Assembly: GCA_021798135.1 (NCBI GenBank)
Contig: JAJZYI010000068.1
Span: 1 to 12,787 of the forward strand
Length of the DNA stretch: 12,787 bases
Direction of reading: 5' to 3'
DNA from: Actinomycetes bacterium
GTDB taxonomy: Bacteria; Actinomycetota; Acidimicrobiia; Acidimicrobiales; UBA8190
Below the pieces are notes generated by a model. The model did not search any database and was not told the origin of the DNA. It saw nothing but the letters and a program-made list of their open reading frames with translations. The translations under genes and the position numbers were made by a program. This document shows, piece after piece, positions 1 to 5,724 of the stretch. Position 1 is the first letter of the stretch; every line of letters begins with the position of its first letter.

Positions 1-1
1 G

Positions 2-529
2 CTCGAGGAATCGATCCTCGCCGCCATCGGCTCCGTGTACGCCGACGCTGCCTTCGTAGACCGTGCGTTCGCACAGGCCGTCGAGCGCGTCCACGCAGCG
101 ACCAACACCCTCCAGGAGGAGTCCACCAGGATCGACGCCGAGCTGAAGAAGACCGAGGCCGCCATCGACCGCTACCTCGCTGCCTTCGAGGACGGGACGA
201 TGTCCCCGGCACAGTGCGGCCCTCGGTTGGAGCACCTCTCCCATCGCCTCCGCCAGCTACACGCCCGCCGCGACGAGATCGCCGACATCGAGGAGCATCA
301 GCCCCACGGTCCTGATCGGGAGCAGATCACCGCCCTGCGAGAGCGGCTCGACGCCGCCTTGGCCCGTGGTGAGACCGCCACCGTCAAGTCGGTGCTGCGC
401 GAGCTGATCGCCACGGTCGACGTGCACGACGGGCGCCTCGTCCAGCCCCGCTTCCGGGTACCGGGCGCGGTTCGAACACGGTCAAGACTGGCAGCCCCAA
501 CGGGATTCGAACCCGTGTCTCCACCTTGA
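2..529 (+). CDS. Large serine recombinase, C-terminal part (5' end outside window)
   Basis: The frame is open from base 2 to the TGA at 527-529, so only the C-terminal part (about 175 residues) is visible. The visible part is a charged helical, coiled-coil region with the motif AAIDRYLAAFEDG and then FRVPGAVRTRSR. This is typical of the segment after the zinc-ribbon domain of actinobacterial large serine recombinases, which integrate and excise mobile elements. The catalytic Ser domain is not visible. The last dozen residues (AAPTGFEPVSPP) are translated from the antisense of a tRNA-Glu 3' half (491-530), so the reading frame ends inside the attachment-site copy. This means the recombinase gene abuts the end of its element, which extends leftward out of the window. 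The family call rests on the coiled-coil and tail pattern alone; I am fairly confident of it, but not of the target specificity. Confidence 0.75.
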   Translation, partial: LEESILAAIGSVYADAAFVDRAFAQAVERVHAATNTLQEESTRIDAELKKTEAAIDRYLAAFEDGTMSPAQCGPRLEHLSHRLRQLHARRDEIADIEEHQPHGPDREQITALRERLDAALARGETATVKSVLRELIATVDVHDGRLVQPRFRVPGAVRTRSRLAAPTGFEPVSPP

Positions 530-530
530 G
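491..530 (-). repeat. att-like direct repeat: truncated 3' half of tRNA-Glu (left copy)
   Basis: These 40 bases are identical to 1989-2028 and in the same orientation. The match breaks at the next base on both sides. It runs from the anticodon of tRNA-Glu through the T arm and acceptor 3' strand to just past the discriminator base. Nothing corresponding to the tRNA 5' half follows at 531, so this is a non-functional tRNA fragment. A tRNA 3'-half duplication like this is the usual trace of site-specific integration. It also supplies the last codons and stop of the upstream recombinase. Confidence 0.9.
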
Positions 531-713
531 CGTCAGAAGGCCGAAACCGCCTGATCACGTTTGCGCAGGCCAGAGGGGGTGCCGTGGCACCGATCGTCGG
601 CTGGAGTAAGCCTGGATGGGTCCGAATCGTGACCACGAATGTGTCCACCAGACCGCGTGTTGGGCACCGCTCGCCTCGGGCGCCGACGCACGACCACCAG
701 GCACACCACAACA

Positions 714-730
714 GTGCTACTTTGTAGCAC
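714..730 (+). promoter_or_regulatory. Palindromic operator (and likely -10) of the toxin-antitoxin operon
   Basis: GTGCTAC TTT GTAGCAC is a perfect 7-bp inverted repeat with a 3-nt centre. It ends at the base before the antitoxin ATG (731). Such palindromes are typical binding sites through which Phd/VapB-type antitoxins repress their own operon. TACTTT at 718-723 inside it fits a TANNNT -10 element and would put transcription start at about 730-731, giving a leaderless mRNA. No Shine-Dalgarno sequence is visible. I see no good -35. Confidence 0.7.
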
Positions 731-994
731 ATGGGTGAAGTCGGGATCCGGGCGCTCAAGCAGAACGCGTCGGCTGTCGTCGCCGAGGCGGCGGCCGGCG
801 AGACCGTCACGATCACGGACCGGAACCGGCCGGTCGCGCAGCTGATCCCGATCGCCTCGGCGCCGCTGCAACGCCTGGTGCGGGCAGGCCAGGCCCGCCC
901 GGCAAAGGCGCAGTTCGCAGACCTGGGCGCTCCCGAACCAGGTCCGTCGCTGTCCAACGCGCTGGCCGCCCAGCGAGACGAGCAGCGGTACTGA
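731..994 (+). CDS. Type II antitoxin, Phd/YefM family
   Basis: This 87-residue protein begins MGEVGIRALKQNASAVVAEA and continues with ETVTITDRNRPVAQLIPI. That is the usual Phd/YefM fold: an N-terminal DNA-binding dimerisation part with a first helix, followed by a beta hairpin ending in the 'rPvA.LiP' motif. The C-terminal half is less conserved and would wrap the toxin. It should neutralise the PIN toxin encoded 2 nt downstream and, with it, repress the operon through the palindrome that ends at its start codon. The ATG at 731 is chosen because the family motif begins there and because the -10 and operator lie directly upstream. The gene sits between the two tRNA-Glu att repeats, so it is probably a maintenance module of a mobile element. 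Confidence 0.9.
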   Translation: MGEVGIRALKQNASAVVAEAAAGETVTITDRNRPVAQLIPIASAPLQRLVRAGQARPAKAQFADLGAPEPGPSLSNALAAQRDEQRY

Positions 995-996
995 CC

Positions 997-1389
997 ATGG
1001 CGGACTACCTCGACACCTCGGCGCTGGTGAAGCTCGTCGTCGCCGAAGCCGAAACCGACGCCCTCCTCGCCTGGCTGGCGCGTCGTCCGGCGCAGCCGAC
1101 GTCGAGCGACCTCGCCCGCACCGAACTGCTGCGCGTCGTCCGGCGAGCTGCACCCGACCGCCTCGAGCGAGCCCGGCAAGTCCTCGACGCCGTGACGCTG
1201 ATCGCACTGTCAGCCGAGACCTTCGAAGAAGCCGGCCGCCTCGCACCGCCGACGATGCGATCCCTCGACGCTCTGCACCTCGCCGCCGCGCTACGCCTCG
1301 GGGACGACCTCGACACGATCGTCACCTACGACGACCGCCTCGCAGACGCCGCCCGCCTCAACGGAACCTCGGCCGTCGCACCCGCCTGA
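997..1389 (+). CDS. vapC: VapC-like PIN-domain ribonuclease toxin
   Basis: This 130-residue protein has the normal length of a VapC toxin. PIN-domain acidic residues are visible in order: D6 in YLDTSAL, E43 in ARTEL, D91 in SLDALHLA, and D112/D113 in TYDDRL. These bind Mg2+ or Mn2+ for RNA cleavage; known VapC toxins cut tRNAs or rRNA, but the target here cannot be read from sequence. The ATG follows the antitoxin stop by 2 nt, so the pair is co-transcribed and probably translationally coupled. All catalytic residues are present and the frame is intact, so the toxin is probably functional. It lies inside the att-bounded segment, consistent with a stabilisation or addiction role for the island. 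Confidence 0.92.
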   Translation: MADYLDTSALVKLVVAEAETDALLAWLARRPAQPTSSDLARTELLRVVRRAAPDRLERARQVLDAVTLIALSAETFEEAGRLAPPTMRSLDALHLAAALRLGDDLDTIVTYDDRLADAARLNGTSAVAPA

Positions 1390-1489
1390 ACGGCCGTCCA
1401 CCACAACCCCTGGCCTGCCCCTGGCTGCCCTGCGCCGGCAGCGCACGACACCCGCCCACACCGCGCCCCGAACGCGCCGATAGACGGGT

Positions 1490-1585
1490 GTGACCGAACA
1501 TCGCATCCCCGTCATCGTGATCGTCGGCCCGCCTGCCGTCGGCAAGCACCGCGTCGGCGACGCACTCGCCCGACACTGCCCACCA
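1490..1585 (+). pseudogene. Truncated P-loop NTPase / small-molecule kinase-like fragment
   Basis: Translation from the GTG at 1490 reads TEHRIPVIVIVGPPAVGKHR and then VGDALARH. This is a good beta-strand, Walker A loop (GPPAVGKH, close to GxxxxGK[ST] but with His where Ser/Thr is normal) and following helix, as at the N-terminus of AAA or shikimate-kinase-like ATPases. After about 30 residues the frame becomes low-complexity and no Walker B or other domain follows. It is therefore either a decayed gene start or a gene cut by a deletion or frameshift near 1580. The end coordinate is approximate. Confidence 0.4.
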
Positions 1586-1872
1586 TCATGGGACCACCGA
1601 TCGCCTGGATCGCTTCCCCCTCGGGCGCCGGCGTCACCGGCCCACGGATCGTCGCCACCGAAGTCGGCGACCGGCTCGCCCGACACGCCGCGAGATGCTG
1701 CACCCGCATCTGGTCACCAGCGTCGGCCGCCATCCGCGGCTGCGAACCCGCCCGGCCGCCTGCAGGCGCCTCCGTCCCCACCAGACGAGGCCGCCCACCC
1801 CCCCGGTATCCTCGCCGCATGGGCCGTCACCGCCACCCGCAGCGGATACCGCCGACCCCGACGCGCCGCCCC

Positions 1873-1908
1873 GTTTGCCACAGTCCCTGCCACAGAACTG
1901 TGGCAAAC
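1873..1908. repeat. Perfect 11-bp inverted repeat near the tRNA att site
   Basis: GTTTGCCACAG (1873-1883) is followed by a 14-nt spacer and its exact complement CTGTGGCAAAC (1898-1908). The spacer contains a second TGCCACAG (1888-1895), so the core occurs twice direct and once inverted. It lies 81 bp from the right att repeat. Recombinase arm-type sites or an excisionase/repressor operator would look like this. A hairpin terminator is less likely, because no T-run follows on either strand. Confidence 0.6.
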
Positions 1909-1988
1909 ACCGGCGAACCGCTGCGAACGCCTGCGACGCCACCTCGGCGAACTACCTGGTCAGCACCAGATCTTCACCCAGGTGAGCA

Positions 1989-2028
1989 GCAGCCCCAACG
2001 GGATTCGAACCCGTGTCTCCACCTTGAG
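1989..2028 (-). repeat. att-like direct repeat (right copy, inside intact tRNA-Glu)
   Basis: This is an exact 40-bp copy of 491-530 and covers the tRNA-Glu sequence from the anticodon to the 3' end plus one base. It marks the junction at which the intact tRNA gene was preserved or regenerated after integration. Confidence 0.9.
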
Positions 2029-2062
2029 AGGGTGGTGTCCTAGGCCACTAGACGATGGGGCC
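1990..2062 (-). tRNA. tRNA-Glu (anticodon CUC)
   Basis: On the minus strand a 73-nt cloverleaf can be folded. The acceptor 5' strand GGCCCCA pairs with TGGGGCT (G1-U72 wobble), with discriminator G. The anticodon stem CCACC/GGTGG carries the loop CTCTCAA, so the anticodon is CTC. The T arm contains GGTTCGAATCC. CCA is not encoded. The 3' half is the integration target duplicated at 491-530. The gene lies downstream of gltX and tRNA-Gln on the same strand. Confidence 0.96.
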
Positions 2063-2237
2063 GGGTGCCCGGGTGGGCTCGATGATCCTAACCGACCCGG
2101 CAGGACCCCTCGGCCGTCCCGGCCCGCAACCGGTGGGCGCAGCCCGGGCCGGCCCCCTCTGCCGGAAGCCGGCCGCTTCGCCCCGGGGACCGGCCATGCC
2201 GTCCCCGAGAGCGGTCGCCTCGGCCCTGGCGCCGCCC

Positions 2238-2921
2238 CTATGCCTCGGGCCTTGGCCGCCCCGTCGCTGCTGGCGGGCGGGCCGGCTTCTCCTCGGCGTC
2301 ACCGGATGCCCCGCCCGCAGCGCCACCGGATGCCCCGCCCGCAGCGCCACCGGATACCCCGCCCGCAGCGCCACCGGGTGTCCTGGTCGCGGCGGCGCTG
2401 TGCCGAGTCGGGGCGCTGCCAGGCACGTCGATGCCGAAGTACCGGCTGCGGCGGTCGTGCCCGTGCTCGCCGAACGCCCCGATGGCGCGGTAGCCGGCGG
2501 ACCGGTACAGGGCGACGGCCTCGGGCTGCTCGGTGCCGGTCTCCAGCCGCAGGACGAGGTAGCCGGCGGCGGTGGCCACCTCGTGCAGGTGGGCGAGCAC
2601 GGCCCGGGCCACGCCACGACGCCGGCCGGCAGGGGCGACGTACAGCCGCTTCAGCTCGGCGGCCTCGTCGTCGAGCCGGCGGATGCCGCCGCAGCCGACT
2701 GCCCGGCCACCGAGCCATGCCACGACGAAGGCGCCGCCGGCCCCGGGCTCGAAGTCGGCGGCGTGCAGGTGGCCGATGCTGGTCACGCCGTAGCGGGCGC
2801 ACAGCTCGGTCTCCGCCTCGGCCACCAGGGCGGCGGCCTCCGGGTCATCGACGGAGCACGCAGCGATGCGGAGGTCCGGGTCCGGCGAGCGGGGATCGCG
2901 GGCATCGCGACGACCGGGCAT
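2238..2921 (-). CDS. GNAT-family N-acetyltransferase with low-complexity C-terminal tail
   Basis: This 227-residue protein has a GNAT fold at about residues 16-167. The acetyl-CoA-binding motif A is LKRLYVAPAGRRRGVARAVL (residues 90-109), with the R/Q-x-x-G-x-G/A loop as RRRGVA. A later LYRSAGYRAIG (138-148) is the usual motif B region. It should transfer an acyl group from acyl-CoA to an amine; the substrate is unknown. The last 60 residues are a Gly/Ala/Ser-rich tail containing an 8-residue unit repeated three times, encoded by 24-bp repeats (2301-2372). The start is the ATG at 2921 (MPGRRDARD); the frame upstream runs through tRNA-Gln and cannot be coding. I see no strong ribosome-binding site. 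The gene lies between tRNA-Gln and tRNA-Glu, which says nothing about its substrate. Confidence 0.85.
   Translation of the reverse strand: MPGRRDARDPRSPDPDLRIAACSVDDPEAAALVAEAETELCARYGVTSIGHLHAADFEPGAGGAFVVAWLGGRAVGCGGIRRLDDEAAELKRLYVAPAGRRRGVARAVLAHLHEVATAAGYLVLRLETGTEQPEAVALYRSAGYRAIGAFGEHGHDRRSRYFGIDVPGSAPTRHSAAATRTPGGAAGGVSGGAAGGASGGAAGGASGDAEEKPARPPAATGRPRPEA
2301..2372. repeat. 24-bp tandem repeat, three units, in the GNAT tail
   Basis: The unit ACCGGATGCCCCGCCCGCAG plus CGCC (24 bp) occurs at 2301-2324, 2325-2348 and 2349-2372, with one base change in the third (ATGCC to ATACC). A degenerate fourth unit follows. The period is a multiple of 3, so copy-number changes keep the reading frame and only change the length of a Gly/Ala/Ser tail. 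Confidence 0.9.
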
Positions 2922-2967
2922 GGCGGCGCCCAGCGTAGGGGCGCCGCCAGCCGGGCGTGCCGCAGAG

Positions 2968-3039
2968 CTCGGGGGGGAGGACTCGAACCCCCAATAACAG
3001 GGCCAGAACCTGTCGTGTTGCCGATTACACCACCCCCGA
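2968..3039 (-). tRNA. tRNA-Gln (anticodon CUG)
   Basis: A 72-nt cloverleaf folds on the minus strand. Acceptor strands are TCGGGGG and CCCCCGA with discriminator G. The anticodon stem ACAGG/CCTGT has the loop TTCTGGC, so the anticodon is CTG. The T arm is GGGGGTTCGAGTCCTCC. CCA is not encoded. It lies between the YdcF-like gene and the GNAT gene, about 720 nt downstream of gltX on the same strand. Confidence 0.96.
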
Positions 3040-3101
3040 CCGGGTCCTCTCAGGCTAGCCGATGCGGCCAGGGCCCGTCGCACGGCCCGTCGCACGGCGC
3101 G

Positions 3102-3743
3102 TCACAGGTGGTCGAACAGGTCGAGACGCTGGTAGCCGATAATGCGGCCGACGGCCACCCCCACCGCCTCCTTGGCGAAGTAGGGGATGACCGCCGTGCC
3201 CCGGATGGGCGAGTCGACGGCGGGCACGGGCGAGGGGTGCAGCCCCACCGCGGTGGCGATGGCCATCGAGCGGTCCTCGTGGAAGCCGTCGGTGACGACC
3301 AGGACGTCGGTCCGGTGCGCTGGCACCAGCTCCCGGGCCGCGTCCGACAGGTTCTCCCACGAGTTGCGCCCGCCGGCCTGCAGCACGTCGGCAGCCGGCA
3401 CGCCGTGGGCCGCCAGCCACGCGGCCCCGGCCTGTGCCTCGGTGTAGACGTCCCCGGGCTGCTTCGACCCGGTGACCACGACGACCGGCGCCAGGCCCTC
3501 GGTCCACAGCTGGTCGGCGGTGACCAGCCGGGCCTGCAGGTCGGGGGACGGCACGCCGTCGTACTGCGCGGAGCCCATCACCACGATGGCCTGCGACTTG
3601 TGGGGATCGGAGTGCCGGGACGTGAGCCACACCTGCACGGCGGTCACCGCCAGGTAGCCGGCTGCCAGCACGGCCAGGAGCAGGACGGGGCGCACCAGGC
3701 GCCGGACGAGGCGCCACGCGGCCCACCCGGCCACGACGCCCAC
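3102..3743 (-). CDS. YdcF/SanA-like DUF218 membrane-anchored protein
   Basis: This 213-residue protein has one N-terminal membrane segment (about residues 18-38), with Arg residues before it, and then a DUF218 domain. Family motifs are visible: AIVVMGSAQYDGVPSPDLQA (52-71), VVVVTGSKQPGD (87-98), E102, the S-W-E-N stretch at 128-131, and VVTDGFHEDRS (149-159) containing the conserved H155. YdcF/SanA relatives are linked to envelope integrity, cell-wall stress and vancomycin sensitivity in enterobacteria, but no reaction is firmly established. The domain would lie outside the membrane if the anchor is N-in. The start is a GTG 17 nt after the gltX stop, so it is probably co-transcribed with gltX. 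The Shine-Dalgarno sequence is weak (GGCGGGA). Confidence 0.85.
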   Translation of the reverse strand: MGVVAGWAAWRLVRRLVRPVLLLAVLAAGYLAVTAVQVWLTSRHSDPHKSQAIVVMGSAQYDGVPSPDLQARLVTADQLWTEGLAPVVVVTGSKQPGDVYTEAQAGAAWLAAHGVPAADVLQAGGRNSWENLSDAARELVPAHRTDVLVVTDGFHEDRSMAIATAVGLHPSPVPAVDSPIRGTAVIPYFAKEAVGVAVGRIIGYQRLDLFDHL

Positions 3744-3760
3744 GGTGTCGCGGTCCCGCC

Positions 3761-5323
3761 TCAGGCCCCGCCGTCGGGCGGGACCGGCCCGGCGGCCGGC
3801 CGGCCCCCTGACACGGCGCCAGCCCCGTCCCGGTGCCCGGCGCCGGCCCCGCGGCGCTCCCCGATGTCACGCCCGGCCGCACCTGCAGCGTCGGCGACCC
3901 CGCCGGCCAGGCGCTCCCGGGCGGCCCGCAGGCGACGGAGCGTCCGTTCCCTGCCGAGCACCGCCATCGACTCGAACAGCGGCGGCCCCACCCGCCGGCC
4001 GGTGACGGCCACGCGGACGGGCGCCTGCGCCTTGCCCAGCTTGCGGCCCACCTGCTCGGCGACCGCCGCCGTCGCCTGGTGGAGCATGGGCGCGTCCCAG
4101 GCGCAGCCGGCGTAGGCGGCGAGGGCGGCGTCGAGCACGTCGGCCGACACGGGGTCCGAGGCGACCGACGACCACGCCGCCTCGTCCGTCGGCGGCTCGT
4201 CGAGGAACACGAAGTCCACCATGGCCGGCACGGCGCCGAGCACGTCCACCCGCTCCTGGACGAGCGGTGCCAGCTCCCGGAAGGTCGCCTCGTCGAACCG
4301 CTCGGCCGGCCACGGCGCACCCGGCCCCGTGGTCCACGGCCGGCAGGCCCCGACGAAGGCGTCGACGTCCAGGCGCCGCACGTACTCGCCGTTCAGGTGG
4401 GTGAGCTTCTGCACGTCGAAGAAGGCCGGCGAGTGGTTGACGTCCTCGAGCCGGAAGGCGGCGACCAGCTCGCCGACGTCGAGCAGCTCCCGGCCCGACG
4501 GGTGGCTCCACCCGAGCAGGGCCAGGTAGTTGACGAACGCCTCCGGCAGGAACCCCTGCTCGCGGTACGACTCGACGGCGACGGGGTCCCGGCGCTTCGA
4601 CAGCTTCTTCCGCTGCTCGTTCACCAGCATGGGCAGGTGGGCGAAGGCCGGGAGCGCGGCGTCCGGGCCCTGGAGCGCCTGCCAGATCAGCATGCCCTTG
4701 GGCGTCGACGGCAGCAGGTCCTCGCCCCGGATGACGTGGGTGATGCCCATGGCCATGTCGTCGACGGTGTTGGCCAGCACGAACAGCGGCTGGCCGCTCG
4801 ACTTGACCACCACGAAGTCCTCGATGGCGCCGAGCGGGAACTCGACGTCGCCGCGCACGATGTCGTGGACGACGACGGTGCCGCCCTGGGGCACGGCGAA
4901 GCGCAGCGCCCGACCGGGCCCGCGCTCGAGCCCGCGCGCCCGGCAGTGGCCGTCGTAGCCCGGGGTGGCGTTGCCGGCGGTGCGGGCCTCGACCTGCTCC
5001 CGGGTGCAGTCGCACGCGTACAGCGCGCCGGCCGCCCACAGCCGGTCCACGGCAGCGTGGTGGTCGGCGACCCGATCGGACTGGCGGTAGGGGCCCTCGT
5101 CGGGGTCCAGGCCCAGCCAGGCCATGGCCGACAGGATCCCGTCGACCCAGTCCTCGCGGTTGCGCTCGGTGTCGGTGTCCTCGATCCGCAGCACGAACGT
5201 GCCGCCCGTCTGGCGCGCGAAGAGCCAGTTGAACAGGGCGGTGCGGGCGCTGCCGACGTGGAAGTACCCGGTCGGCGACGGGGCGAAGCGGACCCGGGGG
5301 GTGCCGGACGGGGAGCCGCCCAC
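3761..5323 (-). CDS. gltX: Glutamyl-tRNA synthetase (GluRS, class I)
   Basis: This 520-residue enzyme charges tRNA with glutamate using ATP. Visible are VRFAPSPTGYFHVGSART, with the HIGH motif as HVGS (22-25); RIEDTDTERN (46-55); the zinc-site-like C104-x-C106 with C127; the catalytic core VIRGEDLLPSTPKGMLIWQA (197-216); and the KMSKS motif as KLSKR (240-244). The start is a GTG at 5323, five bases after the ferredoxin stop, with GGAGG a little upstream. The longer open frame to 5500 overlaps ferredoxin and is rejected. The protein carries a Gly/Ala/Pro-rich tail of about 40 residues beyond the usual GluRS length of roughly 480-490. With tRNA-Gln and tRNA-Glu downstream, it is likely the non-discriminating type that also makes Glu-tRNA(Gln) for GatCAB. 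The context suggests that but does not prove it. Confidence 0.96.
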   Translation of the reverse strand: MGGSPSGTPRVRFAPSPTGYFHVGSARTALFNWLFARQTGGTFVLRIEDTDTERNREDWVDGILSAMAWLGLDPDEGPYRQSDRVADHHAAVDRLWAAGALYACDCTREQVEARTAGNATPGYDGHCRARGLERGPGRALRFAVPQGGTVVVHDIVRGDVEFPLGAIEDFVVVKSSGQPLFVLANTVDDMAMGITHVIRGEDLLPSTPKGMLIWQALQGPDAALPAFAHLPMLVNEQRKKLSKRRDPVAVESYREQGFLPEAFVNYLALLGWSHPSGRELLDVGELVAAFRLEDVNHSPAFFDVQKLTHLNGEYVRRLDVDAFVGACRPWTTGPGAPWPAERFDEATFRELAPLVQERVDVLGAVPAMVDFVFLDEPPTDEAAWSSVASDPVSADVLDAALAAYAGCAWDAPMLHQATAAVAEQVGRKLGKAQAPVRVAVTGRRVGPPLFESMAVLGRERTLRRLRAARERLAGGVADAAGAAGRDIGERRGAGAGHRDGAGAVSGGRPAAGPVPPDGGA

Positions 5324-5328
5324 CGGCC

Positions 5329-5526
5329 CTACTCGTCCTCCACCAGGGTGATCGCCCCGGTCGGGCAGTTGGTGGCGGCCGAGCGGACGACGTCGGCGAG
5401 CTCGGGCCCCGGGTGCTCGTCGAGCACGTACAGGTACCCGTCGTCGCGCACCTCGAACACCTGCGGGGCGATGCCCATGCACACGGCGTTCGACGCGCAC
5501 ACGTCGTAGTCGACGACGACCTTCAT
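5329..5526 (-). CDS. Small single-cluster ferredoxin ([3Fe-4S] type)
   Basis: This 65-residue cytosolic electron carrier begins MKVVVDYDVCASNAVCMGIA and has NCPTGAITL near the end. The cluster ligands are C10, C16 and the Cys of NCP. The position that would supply a fourth ligand (C-x2-X-x2-C) is N13, matching the C-x2-[variable]-x2-C...C-P pattern of actinobacterial [3Fe-4S] ferredoxins that usually feed cytochrome P450s. The ATG at 5526 has a strong GGAGGT Shine-Dalgarno sequence about 8 nt upstream; a longer frame upstream is not credible. It precedes gltX by 5 nt on the same strand, so they are probably co-transcribed. No P450 is in the window. Its nearness to the MFT locus could be functional, since MFT organisms are rich in P450 and nicotinoprotein redox enzymes, but that is inference. 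Confidence 0.92.
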   Translation of the reverse strand: MKVVVDYDVCASNAVCMGIAPQVFEVRDDGYLYVLDEHPGPELADVVRSAATNCPTGAITLVEDE

Positions 5527-5626
5527 CTGGGTGACCTCCGCTGGCGGCGACGGGACCGGCGCACCGACGGCCGGCGGGGAGCAGGCCTGCCGCACCCGGC
5601 GCGCCGGTGTCCGGGACGACGCCCGA

Positions 5627-5632
5627 AGTGTA
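5627..5632 (-). promoter_or_regulatory. Candidate -10 box (TACACT) for the ferredoxin-gltX operon
   Basis: On the minus strand TACACT lies about 100 nt upstream of the ferredoxin ATG, in a stretch with no supported coding. The expected -35 region has only a poor match (CTGGCC at 17-nt spacing). It would give a leader of roughly 90-95 nt. This is weak evidence, offered only as the best candidate. Confidence 0.3.
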
Positions 5633-5724
5633 GCGGGACGCACGGGACGGGCCAGGCCGCGCTGCTCCTGGAGCCGGGCCCGCACAGGCGGGTCAGGGCA
5701 CTGCGGGCCGGCGCGGCGTGACGC

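Larger units (their letters stand above)
1390..1988. other. About 600 bp without an intact gene, between vapC and tRNA-Glu
   Basis: I see no convincing intact gene here. The open frames in this stretch are low-complexity readings rich in Pro, Arg and Ala, and several run on through tRNA-Glu. What can be supported is an N-terminal P-loop NTPase fragment starting at 1490 and a perfect inverted repeat at 1873-1908, about 80 bp from the tRNA att site. The stretch looks like eroded mobile-element DNA. Confidence 0.6.
491..2028. mobile_element. Segment bounded by tRNA-Glu att repeats; small integrated remnant with a toxin-antitoxin pair
   Basis: Perfect 40-bp direct repeats at 491-530 and 1989-2028 bound this interval, and the right copy lies inside the intact tRNA-Glu. 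The interior (531-1988, about 1.46 kb) carries only a Phd-like antitoxin, a VapC-like PIN toxin and degraded sequence. There is no integrase gene inside. The only recombinase visible lies outside, immediately left of the left repeat. The simplest reading is two elements in tandem at one tRNA gene: one to the left with the recombinase, and this one as a decayed or trans-mobilised remnant. A single element that rearranged is also possible. The repeats are seen directly; the integration history is inferred. Confidence 0.65.

Noticed and set aside
578..591. Short palindrome GGTGCC-GT-GGCACC about 50 bp after the left att copy
   Set aside because: Six-base arms are easily met by chance at this composition and it has no clear link to a promoter or recombination site.
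1490..2938. Long plus-strand open frame of 482 codons
   Set aside because: After the P-loop start it reads antisense through tRNA-Glu (giving the well-known artefact SPNGIRTRVSTLRG) and then antisense to the GNAT gene; it is Arg/Pro/Ala-rich and has no domain.
2922..3095. Longer GNAT protein starting at 3095
   Set aside because: The extra 58 residues are translated through tRNA-Gln; the ATG at 2921 gives a normal GNAT N-terminus.
2055..4115. 686-codon plus-strand open frame
   Set aside because: It is antisense to the GNAT gene, tRNA-Gln, the YdcF-like gene and gltX; the minus-strand products have clear family motifs and this one has none.
5324..5500. N-terminally extended gltX
   Set aside because: The extension overlaps the ferredoxin gene completely and has no GluRS homology; the HIGH region starts normally after the GTG at 5323.
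3833..5509. 558-codon plus-strand frame opposite gltX
   Set aside because: It is antisense to a clear glutamyl-tRNA synthetase and has low-complexity composition typical of GC-rich shadow frames.
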